The position numbers were made by a program, and so were the translations under genes. Positions 12,180 to 22,934 of a DNA stretch of 64,000 nucleotides are shown piece by piece; the first letter of the stretch is position 1, and each line of letters opens with the position of its first letter. Under the pieces are notes generated by a model that did no database searches, was not told the DNA's origin, and worked only from the letters and a program-made list of their open reading frames with translations. Source of the DNA: Selaginella moellendorffii (lineage: Eukaryota; Streptophyta; Lycopodiopsida; Selaginellales; Selaginellaceae); assembly GCF_000143415.4 (NCBI RefSeq), contig NW_003314316.1, forward strand, positions 881,192-945,191, read 5' to 3'.

Positions 12180-12345
12180 TTGAAGAGACCAAGTTTGAGA
12201 TCAAGTCTAAGACTAACTTCGAGATTGAGTTCAAGGCCAAGTCTAAGATTTGAGATCGAGTTTGGGAATGAGTCCAAGATTGAGTTCAAGACCAGGTCTG
12301 AGATCAAGTTCAAAATCAATTTTGAGACCGAGTTAGAATACTCAT
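12180..12345. repeat. Hexamer-periodic GAGACC/GAGATC satellite patch
   Basis: Words such as GAGATCAAGTCTAAGACT and GAGTTCAAGGCCAAGTCT repeat with a 6-bp period. They resemble the hexamer section at 3050-3150 (GAGTCCGAGATCGAGACC). Sequence on its right (AAAACAATCATCTCC) resembles the AAAGCAATCATCCCC after the 3.1-kb array. It appears to be a partial, more diverged relative of the right arm of the first inverted repeat. Confidence 0.6.
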
Positions 12346-14460
12346 ATAAGTTATAGGGTGACAACTCAAAACAATCATCTCCTAAGACTCAGTCTTAAGA
12401 GAATTCTTTAGTGGTGCTTTTAAATTGAGTTGAGGTGGGGATTTGGGGTTAGTGACCTTAGGTGGGAATGAGTATGAATTTGAGGGGTGCCAAAAAGGCT
12501 TCCCAAAGAAATGTTTAAGACTAATTTTCACTCTTGGAAGGGAAATTAACTGTGATGCTTTTAACTCATATGAAATGGTGCCCCACTTAAATACTATATA
12601 ACTCATACCACTTGAGTCCTCACTCCTTCCTAGGGGTTTGTGCTTTCCCTTTGGGAAGAAGTGGGGGAGTAAGGATACCCATACCAAACTATTAGACCAT
12701 GGTGTTTTCCCCCCAAGGTTTTAAAGTAAAATATGCACTTAAGACTTAAGATTTAAAAGGTCCCATGATTAAGTTTTATTGTATTAAAGGATGTTAGGAA
12801 TCATGTTTGGTATGCTTGGTTGCTAATGCCTGTAGAGAGTGTAGCCGAATTTTAAGTTTAGTATAACCCGAAAAAGGGAATTATGAGAGAATTTAGGAAT
12901 CTGTGGATAGATGAATAACACACTATTGTTTATGTAGTGAGTAATTGAATCCAAGTAGAACCAAGTAAAAGCTAGTGCAATAAGCAAGAACTTTGGTGAG
13001 GGAATTTAACTAAGACCAAAACAAATATGGTTAGATAGATGAAACAAATTGGTAAATTAGAAAATGAAAATTTATGGCTTACATCTGTTATCTTTATGAA
13101 AGGAAGAGTTAATGATCGATATTGAAATTGTTGGCTCCTTATTGTATTTGAATTGAGGATATATCAACTATTGGTAAGTTTTATTATATTTGTTATGAAG
13201 TGAGTTACATCATACTATAAAAGATGAATTCATGGAGGATTCTTTTTATCATTTGTTGAACATACCTTTATTGTGCTTAACTTTTGGATTGATGCAAACA
13301 TATTCCTCATTAGCATTTGTATTATAAAGTTTAGCTTATAAATGTTTTAAGAAGGATATTCTGGGTTGTACCATTATTTCTTCTTTGGCATTAAAGTTAG
13401 TTTATATAAGACTTATAATCATTGTTAAACACGACTTGACTATAAGTTTCTTTGACCTTCTAATTCTTTGAGTTTTCATACTCATTTTTCTATTTGTTAA
13501 AGGTTGTCGAGGAAGGTATTTTGGGTCAATTAGTTTTGATATTTAAGTTGGTGTTTGCATATGGCAATTTGAATGATTTGCCATTATTCAGAAGGTGGAT
13601 TATTTCTTTGATGATAATTATGCATCTCTTTATTAATGGAATGATTGATGATCTTTCACAATGGTTAATTATTATCTTTAATATAAATTGACTTTTTGCA
13701 TTATCACATATTCTTTGTGGTTTGTTTTAGATTGGTATATTGGGTTTGTTTGAGCAACTTAAATTTTTTAGTATTGTTAAGGGGGATTTATTTAGATTGA
13801 TTAATGCAATGTTGTTGATTTTATTGCATTTATTTTGTTCTATTGATTATTTACAATAGTTTATCTAAACCTTACTGATAGGTTTAGTTTGTTTTTTTAA
13901 AAAGGTTGGGGCCTTTAGTTTCTCTCTTTATGTCATTATGAGCAGGGGTATATTGTATTTACTATAGGATAACACCACAAAGTGGAATCTAAACCCTCTT
14001 TGTGCCACATGACAAATGCCACGTGTCACATGCCACATGTCCAAAGGAACATGGTGTGGAACCCGAGGTTTAGGGCCTTGAGCCACTGAACGAAGGAACG
14101 GTGCCAAACTCCCAAGCGTGGAGCCAAGGAGTGATGGAACCGGACCACGAAGCAACTCCCAAGCATACAACCCAAAGAGTGAAGGGACAGGAGCCCGGAG
14201 CAACTTGGAATAGTCTTAGAGCAACCAGCATCCCAATGCTAGGATTAACATGCAAAACGGAGCCAAACAGAGTCTGACGCTATTTCAGCATATTGGTGGC
14301 CTAACGTGAGGATATAGGTACTCCACCAGCTAGCATAGAATGGAACTTGGGCTTAGACCCAAGCCAAACGCAAAACAAGGACAGGCACACAAGCAGGAGC
14401 TAGACTATGCCTCAGATTTGTCAGCCATGCCCAACCTACCCACTATCCTTACTATACATT

Positions 14461-14825
14461 TGGAACCCCCCCCCCCCACCCCCCTTGAGGAACACACGCT
14501 TTGGGCTTTCACCCCAAGCCTCCCTTAATACTAGGAGTTAGTCTCTATGACAAGCTCGAAACTTACTAAATATGGAATGGCGCTAGATTGTGAATTTGGA
14601 CACGGGACGAACACCATTGTGTTCAGGCTGATTTCTACATTCCGTAGATATGCCAAATGAGCAAATCTGGACACTTTCCATAAATAGCATTTGGGACCAA
14701 AATGAGACTAACACAAAGGGCATGATAGCGAGGGTGTTTGGCAGACACGGTAAGCTATCATTTAGCGACATTGAGGGACCAATCTCAATATCACGGGGGT
14801 TCTTGATACTAGCAAGTGCAAGCCA
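14461..14825. repeat. Left arm of second inverted repeat
   Basis: Diverged reverse complement of about 15505-15857. Shared landmarks include ACTTACTAAATATG, TTGTGAATTTGGA, GGTAAGCTATCATTT and GGGTTCTTG, in inverted order on the other arm. The outer end carries a C-run (from about 14467). Arms of about 350 bp around a core of about 680 bp fit a long-TIR (Mutator-like or foldback) non-autonomous element; the class is inferred. Confidence 0.7.
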
Positions 14826-15504
14826 ATGACAGGGCAAGAAACACATAAGGTTCCTATGTTATGTTTATCCGATCTAAGTATACAATCATTGACTAGCTTC
14901 TCAACTAGCTCAAGTGGGAAATTGATAACGGGTCTAGCAATACTGACCTCCTGCCATCGTGGCAGTAAGGAAAGAATATCTGAAAGAACTAGCCAACAAG
15001 TAACTTTCGATACCCAAAGTCACATTCACGACATATATCATCTTTTGTAAGTTAGGTGACACTCAGAGTAGCAAAAGTGGCTGACTTCATTGGTCATTTC
15101 TTTGTCAATGACAACTGAAAGGTGTTTGAGTTGGAGCACATTTGTATTAGACAAAGAGGTTACCCTTAACCCATTTAAGTTAATGCATTTTTCATATGAG
15201 TATGAACATTATGAAGTTTTTCTGGAGTTGTTTCGTTGACGATGGTATAGACTAGAGTATGCATTAATGAGGATGTGGATTTTCTATAAGGGGGGAGAGT
15301 TTGTGAATGTGACTACGGGTATCAAAAATTAGCAATTGGCGAAAGTTTTCAAATATTATTTCTTCACTGCTATGATGGCAAGAGATTGATATTGTTAGAC
15401 CCTTTATCAAACCCTCTTATGTTAGTGGAGTTAGCTCGGCATTTTGAGTGTACTTAGACCAGACGAACATAAGTACAAAATTCCTATATGTTATTAACTA
15501 AACA

Positions 15505-15857
15505 TACTTAGCTTGGTAAAGAGTTTCTGTCTCTTTGTGTCTTGCACTGACTAATGACAAGAACCCTTGCATATTAAAATTAGTCCCTAATATCGCCAAA
15601 TGATAGCTTACCATATTTATTAAACACCCTTACTATCATGCCTCAGATGTTGGTTTTGTTCAGTCTCATTAGCTATTTATGGAAAATGACAAATATTGTT
15701 TTAAACATGATGGTGTTATTTCCGTATCCAAATTCACAATTTAACACTATTTCATATTTAGTAAGTTTTTGTGATTGTCCTAGAAACTAACTTCTAGGAC
15801 TGAGGTAAAAGCCCAAAGTGTGCATTCTTTTAGAGGGGGTGGTTGGAACAGGAATAT
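15505..15857. repeat. Right arm of second inverted repeat
   Basis: Partner of 14461-14825. Read on the minus strand it gives CTTTGGGCTTTTACC, ACTTACTAAATATG, TTGTGAATTTGG and GGTAAGCTATCATTTGGCGA in the order of the left arm. The core between the arms has no recognisable transposase. Confidence 0.7.
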
Positions 15858-18217
15858 CAAGATACCAAGTTGAAACAGAATCTTCAACATCACCAATGTT
15901 TTATAGTTTCATAAGTGATAAAGTACAAGTAAATTAATGAGCTATTAAAATTGTATACAATGATGGTCTAGGCAAAGTTTTAGTTAGCCGAGAGAGGAGT
16001 TGCCTTTTTCCATTAAGAGTAGAGTCTACATGAATATACGGAGAAATGCATATGAGTTAAATACCATGATGAACATAGATAGTTGTGCCAAAGTTTAAAA
16101 ACTACAAACACTTTAAAAAATGTAAAAAAGCAGTATAAGTTTATATATTTATGGTGGGCTAAAGGTAATGCTTATGAGAAAGCAATTCCAAGACTACATA
16201 CTTAACTAGCATGGTGGTTTATTTGTTTTCCATATTGAGGGACTTTAGCTATTTTTCAAGTGAATAAGTATTAACATTGATTTTTTTTTTTAATTTTCTT
16301 TCTATTATAGATAAGTTCTGAAACAATTGTTACCCAAATTCCAACAACAAATCTTATCGAGAGTTACTATGCAATGTAGCTATAAAAAATAAGTGGCTTT
16401 AAACATGTACCTCTATTTGAAGATTGCTAAAACAACTTAGTCATTTCTATCTTATAACAAACCTTTATACATGTTTATATGAAAGGCTAAGTTATAAGAA
16501 ATGGACCAAATCTTGAGGATTTAGTGGCATGCTTATCTATTATAACATTGATATGACTTTCTAGTCATAAGCTCACAGAGGTGATAGGATCAACTTTATA
16601 TGATCTTAGAATTCAATTTGCTATAAAACCAATTAAAAACCTTGAAATTGTAAAAAGGAAGCAATGAACAAATAAGCTAATACAGCTAATAGATTTGCAC
16701 TATTCTAAGTACAAGTATGTTACTAAAGAATAAAGAGGACCAGTGCTTCTGAGAAACCAAGAATTTAAATACTTCTAAGTCAAAGAACAAAATATTCATA
16801 AAATTGAGTGGGATATATGCCGACCTAGAGCAAGATTTGTAGTTAAGTGTTTTGCTTGGATTGGAGGAAAATTATGTGTTAAGAAAAATTATTATAAAAA
16901 CCCTACACACTCCGACACCTTGTTTTTAGGGATGATAACAATATAGTGATCCTTCACAACATTGTAATCAGTTCATATGGTTCTGTCCAATAGAATTTTT
17001 ATACACATTGTTTGTTGCAATACAAATTATCCAAAAACATGCACCATGTACTTAACCAATTGAAGAAGGGGTGAACTTGATGAATTTGGAGCTTCAAACT
17101 TTGGTTGAAGCGAGCTTTAAATTTGAACAAAATATTTTACAACCACAAACTTAACCTTAACACTATTCTCAAGAAGTTCCGAAAATAAAAAACAATAAAC
17201 ATGTGAAGATTACAAATATTTGGTCAAAGAAAGCAAAAGTAACATACTCAAAAGCATTACAGTTGAAGGCAGAAGTTAAGAGTGTCAACAATATTATTAT
17301 CATGAGTATACAATTCTTAGCTATAGAACTAATACTGTAAACATGAAAGTTTACAATATCACAATCAACTAAATTTCAAATTACACTTACACACTTCTTT
17401 CAATGTTAAACTTTTAGTAAGTCTTCATCCGTTGTAAGTATGTATTTTGTATATTATATGCTTCTTGGGATGGATTCAAATATTAAACTTTGGATTCATC
17501 ACTTTGCAATGTATTAACATGAGGTGTTCATGACATTGAAAAAGAAATTAGATATTGGTATTGTATTTGAATTTAATATACTTTAAATAATTTTTATATT
17601 TATAAATTACATCTAAAATAACATATAGCATGGGATTTTATGTAATAATAATAAATTTAATATAAATATACATTATAAATTAGAGGATTCTTACCTAAAT
17701 AATTAGTATAAATAACAATTATTAATTATTAAAATAATAATTTTTTCTGTAAACGAGTGATAAATTATTAAATAGCAACTATTGCTACTAAGATTAGATA
17801 CTGGTAGTTTACACAAATCTAAATATGATTAAAATTATTAATTTGGTTTAAAATACCTATTTAATAAAAATATTGATACTAAAATATTAACAGAATATTC
17901 TTTAGTGTGCCAGAATATTCTTAAAATATTCTTGGCTTCCTTGGATCCTTGCCTATACTGGCAAATCCATAAGTCTTGTCATTTGAACACTCCCACTAGA
18001 GTTGAACAGGTGATGTTGCTTGCCTGGATTATGCATGGTTCAAAGCCCAACCACATGGTCTCACTGTAACTGCTGGATCATTTTGTAATTCACATGGCCA
18101 ATTGCACTTGAGGTTTGCATATATGCAGCTCCCCCTAAAGATGAACTTGTAGTAACTATCATCATAGCTAGTAGCTTCCTTGGGACACAAACTTTGCAAT
18201 CCAAACAACTATTCTAT

Positions 18218-18335
18218 CTAGCTTGCAGAAGCCATATATCCACCACGAAACTCCAAGTCAAATCCTTGTTCCATCATTTGTCCAAGGGACACTAAGGAAT
18301 GTTGAGCCTTAGAAATATACCACACATGCTTGACT
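18218..18335 (-). pseudogene. Ty1-copia gag-pre-integrase fragment
   Basis: Minus-strand translation gives VKHVWYISKAQHSLVSLGQM followed by MEQGFDLEF. This matches the gag-pre-integrase segment of copia polyproteins (pattern V-x-Y-V-P-x-x-x-x-N-L-L-S-V-G-Q-L). No reverse transcriptase is recognisable further left, so the element is truncated. It faces away from the gag remnant at 18660-19422; see the inversion finding. Confidence 0.65.
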
Positions 18336-18397
18336 GTGGAAACTGTGGAGCAATTCTTCAATTTGAAGCGAGAGAGAAGTCTCGTTTCTTGCCTATC
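18336..18397 (+). pseudogene. Inverted PPR exon fragment
   Basis: The plus strand encodes ETVEQFFNLKRERSLVS, matching ETVEQFFDLMPERSLVS in the intact PPR at 8617-10035. In that intact gene the segment follows directly after SKDL. In this copy SKDL is the last matching codon of the minus-strand fragment at 19424-19775. The two pieces are therefore one former exon split and inverted. Confidence 0.8.
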
Positions 18398-18511
18398 TAT
18401 GTTAGAGCCATGTGGTGTACAAAGTCTGAATTCAGTTTTTCTTTGCCATTTCTTGAGAGCCATTGGAAAGGTCTGTTCTGGGAGTGTCTTCAAGGCTGAG
18501 AGGTCTTCACA
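18398..18511 (+). repeat. Possible short copia 5' LTR (TGTTAG...CACA)
   Basis: The segment between the PPR fragment and the primer-binding site begins TGTTAG and ends CTTCACA, the TG...CA form expected of an LTR. At about 114 bp it is unusually short. I find no second copy in the window, so this is an inference from position only. Confidence 0.35.
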
Positions 18512-18523
18512 TGGTATCAGAGG
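18512..18523 (+). other. Copia primer-binding site
   Basis: TGGTATCAGAGG differs only at its last base from TGGTATCAGAGC, the site complementary to the 3' end of initiator tRNA-Met used by most plant copia elements. It marks the start of the internal region, followed by a gag remnant in the same orientation. Confidence 0.75.
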
Positions 18524-18659
18524 AATAGTCAGAATTTTTTGGCACGGTAATGCCTTAAATGCTAAAACAGGATGGCATCCTCTTCAGAGTAGTTCAATGG
18601 ATTAATTTCCTTTCCTTGGATAGTTCTGGTTTATGAGGTGGGGATTTTGGCCCATGGTA

Positions 18660-19422
18660 TCTGAAACGAGAAAATGCTCACTAAAGGATGACAACATTGA
18701 TCAATACAATGAGTGGCAAGATCTAGATGCCAGGGCAAATGGAGCTTTAGGAGGAGGACTTGGCCCTCTTTAGAGTGTCCATGTGAATGTGGAAAAGACT
18801 TCTACTCACAATTGGGCTAGAATTTGTGAAATTATAGGAATGGATCTGCAAGAGGATGTGGACATGATTCTTCATCACAGTGAACTCTACAGCTTGGAGT
18901 AGCAACCCAATGGGCAAGTACAAAATTACATCACTCGACTCCAGTGTAAGGTGGTGGAGAGTCAGCTGTTCGATCTAGATGGCAGTGTCACAGATCAAGA
19001 GTTAAATGCAGTTCTTTTTAAAGGACTTGCAACTCGTGCTATGAAATCTCATCTTCTATATATCAATAAAATTACAGACATCACTCAGCGGGAGACTTTT
19101 GCTGAACTCATGCAACATGAGAAGACCCTTGTAGGTGAAGGCAGGAGCTCTATTTTCAATCAACTTGGAAATAAGCACTCCAATAGCATGAAGGAAAAAC
19201 CAGGAATCAAGCAAAAATTCAACTTGAAGTGTGGGACAAGTTGAAAGTGTGGGCATGTCAAGAGGCAAAGTTGAAAGCTGAGCGTGGATCTTCCTCTTGC
19301 AGCACCACATTTAAAAATTGACACTGAGATGATGGTGACAACAAAGACTTCTGCTGCAGCCAACGGCTTGTCATGGATGACTCAAGGAGCAGTGTTTGGC
19401 TGGATTCAGCAGCAATAACGGG
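18660..19422 (+). pseudogene. Ty1-copia gag remnant
   Basis: A broken gag frame: DNIDQYNEWQDLDARANGAL, NWARICEIIGMDL, a central region with LFKGLATRAMKSHL and TFAELMQHEKTL, then a zinc-knuckle-like KCGHVKRQS. At least three in-frame stops and frameshifts are present. The order and spacing fit copia gag. The remnant ends exactly where the minus-strand PPR fragment begins. Confidence 0.7.
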
Positions 19423-19423
19423 C

Positions 19424-19775
19424 CAGATCCTTGGAGCTGCCGGAGTACGCGAGCAACATCGAATCCCACGAGATGATGTTTCGGCATGGAATCGAAGTGG
19501 CGCTTGGCGGTGTCCACGAGTCTCTCTTCTTTGCTCCTGGCATAAGTGGCGATGATCGTGCTCCAGGAGATGAGATTTGGAGCTGGGTGGCCATCGAAGA
19601 CTTGCTTGGCGCGACCAACATCGCCATTTCGTGCGTAGGCCGCTAGCATTGCATTCCAGGCCTGGGGATTCTTCTCCGGCATTCGATTGAATGCTTGCTC
19701 TGCCGCGACGAGATCGTGGCTGCGAGACAATTGGGTGATCTTCATCACCGAAGCGATCGCATCACTGGACGCCAT
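19424..19775 (-). pseudogene. Truncated PPR gene (copy 2, minus partner)
   Basis: The first roughly 110 codons of the gene that is intact at 8617-10035, about 94-95% identical by eye. It starts at the same ATG (MASSDAIASV, 19775) and stops matching at SKDL. A small deletion in the FDSMPLRNIIS region shifts the frame. The rest of the gene is gone apart from the inverted 62-bp piece at 18336. Its ATG lies 79 bp from the ATG of the intact plus-strand PPR gene. Confidence 0.85.
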
Positions 19776-19854
19776 CTCTTTCGAGTCACTCCATATCTTT
19801 CTTTCTTCTCAGATAGTTTGAAAGAACAGTTCCCTATAGAATGTTCTTAGCTCT

Positions 19855-21594
19855 ATGCACTTTAGTATACCTTCTTCCAAGATAGCACAGAGAGGAATCT
19901 CCACACAAGCTCTACTCACAGATAGCAAAGATTTGTACAAGCTTCTCGCTCGCTGTGGAGAGGCCAAAGATCTTCTCCAGGGACGATACCTTCACGCGCG
20001 AATCCTTCCAAGCGAGATACAAAAAAACGCTCCTCTAGGCAACCAGATCGTTCAAATGTACGGTCGGTGTGGCTATCCCGAGGAAGCACGAAAAGTTTTC
20101 GAGACCATCGAAGAGAGAACTTTGATCTCATGGAACATCATGCTTGGTGCATATACCCAAAACGGGTATATGGTGGAAGGGAAGTTTCTCTTCGAAAGAA
20201 TGCCAAAGCGGGATGTGGTTTCGTGGAATTCTCTATTATCTGGGTATGCCTGTGTCGGGTACACTTCTGAAACAGGCACCAGCTTTGAAAAAATGCCTGG
20301 GCATGATTTAGTCTCGTGGACTTCTATGCTTAAATTATATGCTCAAACGGGGCATCTGGGTCAAGGAAAAAGTATGTTTGATAGAATGCCACACAGGGAC
20401 ATAGTCTCTTGGAACACTATGATCGCTGCCTTTGGCGAAAACGAGAAATGGAAAAGTGCTGCTGCGATGTTTGAAAGAATGCCCGAGTGGAGTCTCGTGT
20501 CTTGGAATTCCGCTTGCCAGGCATTTTCGCAAGCTGGGCTCCTGGAGGAGGCCAAACGGAGCTTCGATCAAATGCCAAAACGAGATCTAATCTCGTGGAA
20601 TGCAATGCTAGCTGCGTTTGTTCAAAAGGGGAACGTTGACGAGGCCAGGAAGCTGTTCGATCGATTTCCACTGCGGAGTTTGATCTCGTGGAACACTCTT
20701 TGCGTGGGTTATGCCGAGAACTGGTCGATCTCGGAAGCCCGGAACACGTTTGAGCTCATGCCGGAGCGGGACGTTTTCGCGTGGACGATCATGCTGGGAT
20801 CATACGGACAGGATGCTCAGCTGGAAGAAGCGAAAACCTTCTTCGATTTCATGCCAAGGAGGAGCCTAGTGACATTCACGGCGATGATCGCAGCTTACGG
20901 ACAGAATGGATTCGTGGAGGAATCCAAAAGGCTCTTTGCTGGCTTGCGAGAATCAAACAACGTAACTTGGAGCACGATGTTGCTGGTGCTCGCTCACGCT
21001 GGCTGTGTCGAAGAGACCGAAGAACTCTTTGCCAGGATGCCCGAAAAGAGTGTTGTCTCGTGGACGATCTTGATCACGGCGTATGCCCAAAACGGCCATA
21101 TGCTGCAAGCCAAGAAAACTTTCGATCGCATCAAGAACAGGGACACGGTTGCATGGGCAGTGATGGTGGCGGCATTTGCTCAATACGGAAGTGGGCGAGA
21201 CGCGATTGACCTGTGGAGAGAAATGGAGCTCGGGGGTTTCAAGGCGGAGGAGATAACTCTGCTAAACGTTCTTGCTGCTTGCAGCCATGAGGGATTGATC
21301 GACGAAGCTTGGAGGGTGTTCGTGTCGATACCACGGGACTATGATCTTGGATTGAACAGGGAGCATTACTGGTGCATGCTGGATGTTCTAAGTCGAGTTG
21401 GGATGATCGAAGATGCCGAGGAGCTCATCGAAACAATGCCGTTTTTGCCGGATGAAATTGCGTGGGGAACTTTGCTGGCTGGATGCAAGATCCACAACAA
21501 TCCCAACTGTGGAGGTCGTGCCGCTGATATGATCCTCCGTAGCAAGCCCTGTGCGTCCACCCCTTTGAAAGCATTGCTGGGCATTTGTGTATAG
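19855..21594 (+). CDS. Pentatricopeptide repeat protein (copy 2, plus partner)
   Basis: Single exon, 579 aa from the ATG at 19855. The N terminus is basic and Ser/Thr-rich and could be an organelle transit peptide. From about residue 65 onward come roughly fourteen tandem PPR units, such as FETIEERTLISWNIMLGAYT, FERMPKRDVVSWNSLLSGYA and FDRMPHRDIVSWNTMIAAFG. An E-like region (MPFLPDEIAWGTLLAGCKIH) follows and the protein then ends early; there is no DYW domain. It is expected to bind a specific organelle transcript, probably for C-to-U editing or processing together with a partner in trans. Promoter space is shared with the broken minus-strand PPR. Confidence 0.9.
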   Translation: MHFSIPSSKIAQRGISTQALLTDSKDLYKLLARCGEAKDLLQGRYLHARILPSEIQKNAPLGNQIVQMYGRCGYPEEARKVFETIEERTLISWNIMLGAYTQNGYMVEGKFLFERMPKRDVVSWNSLLSGYACVGYTSETGTSFEKMPGHDLVSWTSMLKLYAQTGHLGQGKSMFDRMPHRDIVSWNTMIAAFGENEKWKSAAAMFERMPEWSLVSWNSACQAFSQAGLLEEAKRSFDQMPKRDLISWNAMLAAFVQKGNVDEARKLFDRFPLRSLISWNTLCVGYAENWSISEARNTFELMPERDVFAWTIMLGSYGQDAQLEEAKTFFDFMPRRSLVTFTAMIAAYGQNGFVEESKRLFAGLRESNNVTWSTMLLVLAHAGCVEETEELFARMPEKSVVSWTILITAYAQNGHMLQAKKTFDRIKNRDTVAWAVMVAAFAQYGSGRDAIDLWREMELGGFKAEEITLLNVLAACSHEGLIDEAWRVFVSIPRDYDLGLNREHYWCMLDVLSRVGMIEDAEELIETMPFLPDEIAWGTLLAGCKIHNNPNCGGRAADMILRSKPCASTPLKALLGICV

Positions 21595-22685
21595 AGTCTT
21601 TCAAGTGAATGCTAGCTGACCAGCGTTGAATGGTAGCTTGGAAATTTTTTGGAGTTCGAAGGAAACAGGGAGCTAGGGAAGGTGTTACTGATCAAGACGA
21701 CGTTTATCTGAACAACAATCCCCGTTAGTTGTTTTGGTTTTCCGTAATTTTTATTTCCGTCAATTGCTAAACTTTCAGGCGTTCGTGAGAATCCCGAAAG
21801 TTTTAATGCTAACAATAGAATGCACCAGCATACCAGACGCACTTCAAACTTTAGCTACCAAGTAGTGCAAATGATTAATGCAAGGAATGCAAATCTAGGA
21901 GTGACTTCTTACTAGGGAGTAGAAAATATCAACCATCTTCAATGATAGTGCCAGCTTGGTGGTAGGCTTCTAACACCTTTTGATATCACATTTGAGAATT
22001 TGATAATTGTGAACATCACTTCAACTTGTAAATTTTTTGAACTAATAAAATAAATCTATATGTAGAACTTACAGGTTTAGAACTTGGAAGTAGTTATTTA
22101 ATTTATTATTTTATTTAGTACTGTTTAAGAATTAAAGAAGTTTATTTTAATAAAATATTGTCAAAACACGAGATCTGGTTTAGAAATATGTTTATACACA
22201 TTTTAGAAAATTTAATATAAAATACAGTAAATATTTTAGATTTTATGTCGAGGTTTTTCAAATAAAATTAAAATTGAAATATTAGTATTAATTTTTTTTA
22301 AAAATAATTTTTTATTATTATCTTAGTACCTCTATATTTGCAATTTTATAAGTCACATCAAGATTTAAAAAGAAAATTACCATATAGCTGAATTACTCTA
22401 TAATTAACCCCAAATCATTGTTTAAAATCTATAAAAAAACATTTGTTGACATAAAAATAAAGTTTTACTTTAATATATTAAGCTAATTAATTTTTCTCTA
22501 ATACTTAAATTTATGGTGTAAAAATATTTTTCTCAGCCATATTAATATATTTATTTTAGATACCTCCTATTAAGGATAAATTTAAAATCCATAAGTACTT
22601 AATAGTATTAATTTGTAAACCATTTAAAGAAAAAGTTACTTACTTATTTTACATTATGTATTTAAATTTTTTAAAAATTACAATA
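21595..22685. other. AT-rich intergenic DNA, no gene seen
   Basis: The 3' flank of the PPR gene grades into very AT-rich DNA from about 22000. No coding or RNA feature was found. The gypsy element begins at its right edge. Confidence 0.5.
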
Positions 22686-22862
22686 TGTGAATGCATGGAA
22701 TATGGAAAGAGAATACAGAAATATACATATCAATTAACCCAAAAACCCTAGCTTATATACAGGAGCAGGTGGTCCGGATTGTGAAACCAATCCGACAGCT
22801 ACCAAAATCCCACTACACTAATATTAGTATACAGTATCGTAGCTGTACACTTGGCCCTCACA
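22686..22862 (-). repeat. 3' LTR of gypsy element
   Basis: 177 bp. It aligns with the right LTR with about 17 substitutions (nearly all transitions) and one 2-bp indel by hand count, so roughly 10% divergence and an old insertion. It contains CTTATATACAGG, a possible TATA region. Confidence 0.85.
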
Positions 22863-22934
22863 TCATCCCCTCCTCCCGGAACAATGGAAGACCATCAGAA
22901 TTCTCTTGTAGACGGGCTGGGATCTAGAGGAACG

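Larger units (their letters stand above)
10669..18217. other. 7.5 kb AT-rich DNA, no gene; contains repeats
   Basis: No reading frame here has coding character. I note a satellite-like patch at 12180-12345 and a long inverted repeat at 14461-15857, listed separately. The remainder is AT-rich and looks like old, decayed repeat sequence separating the two copies of the PPR pair. Confidence 0.5.
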
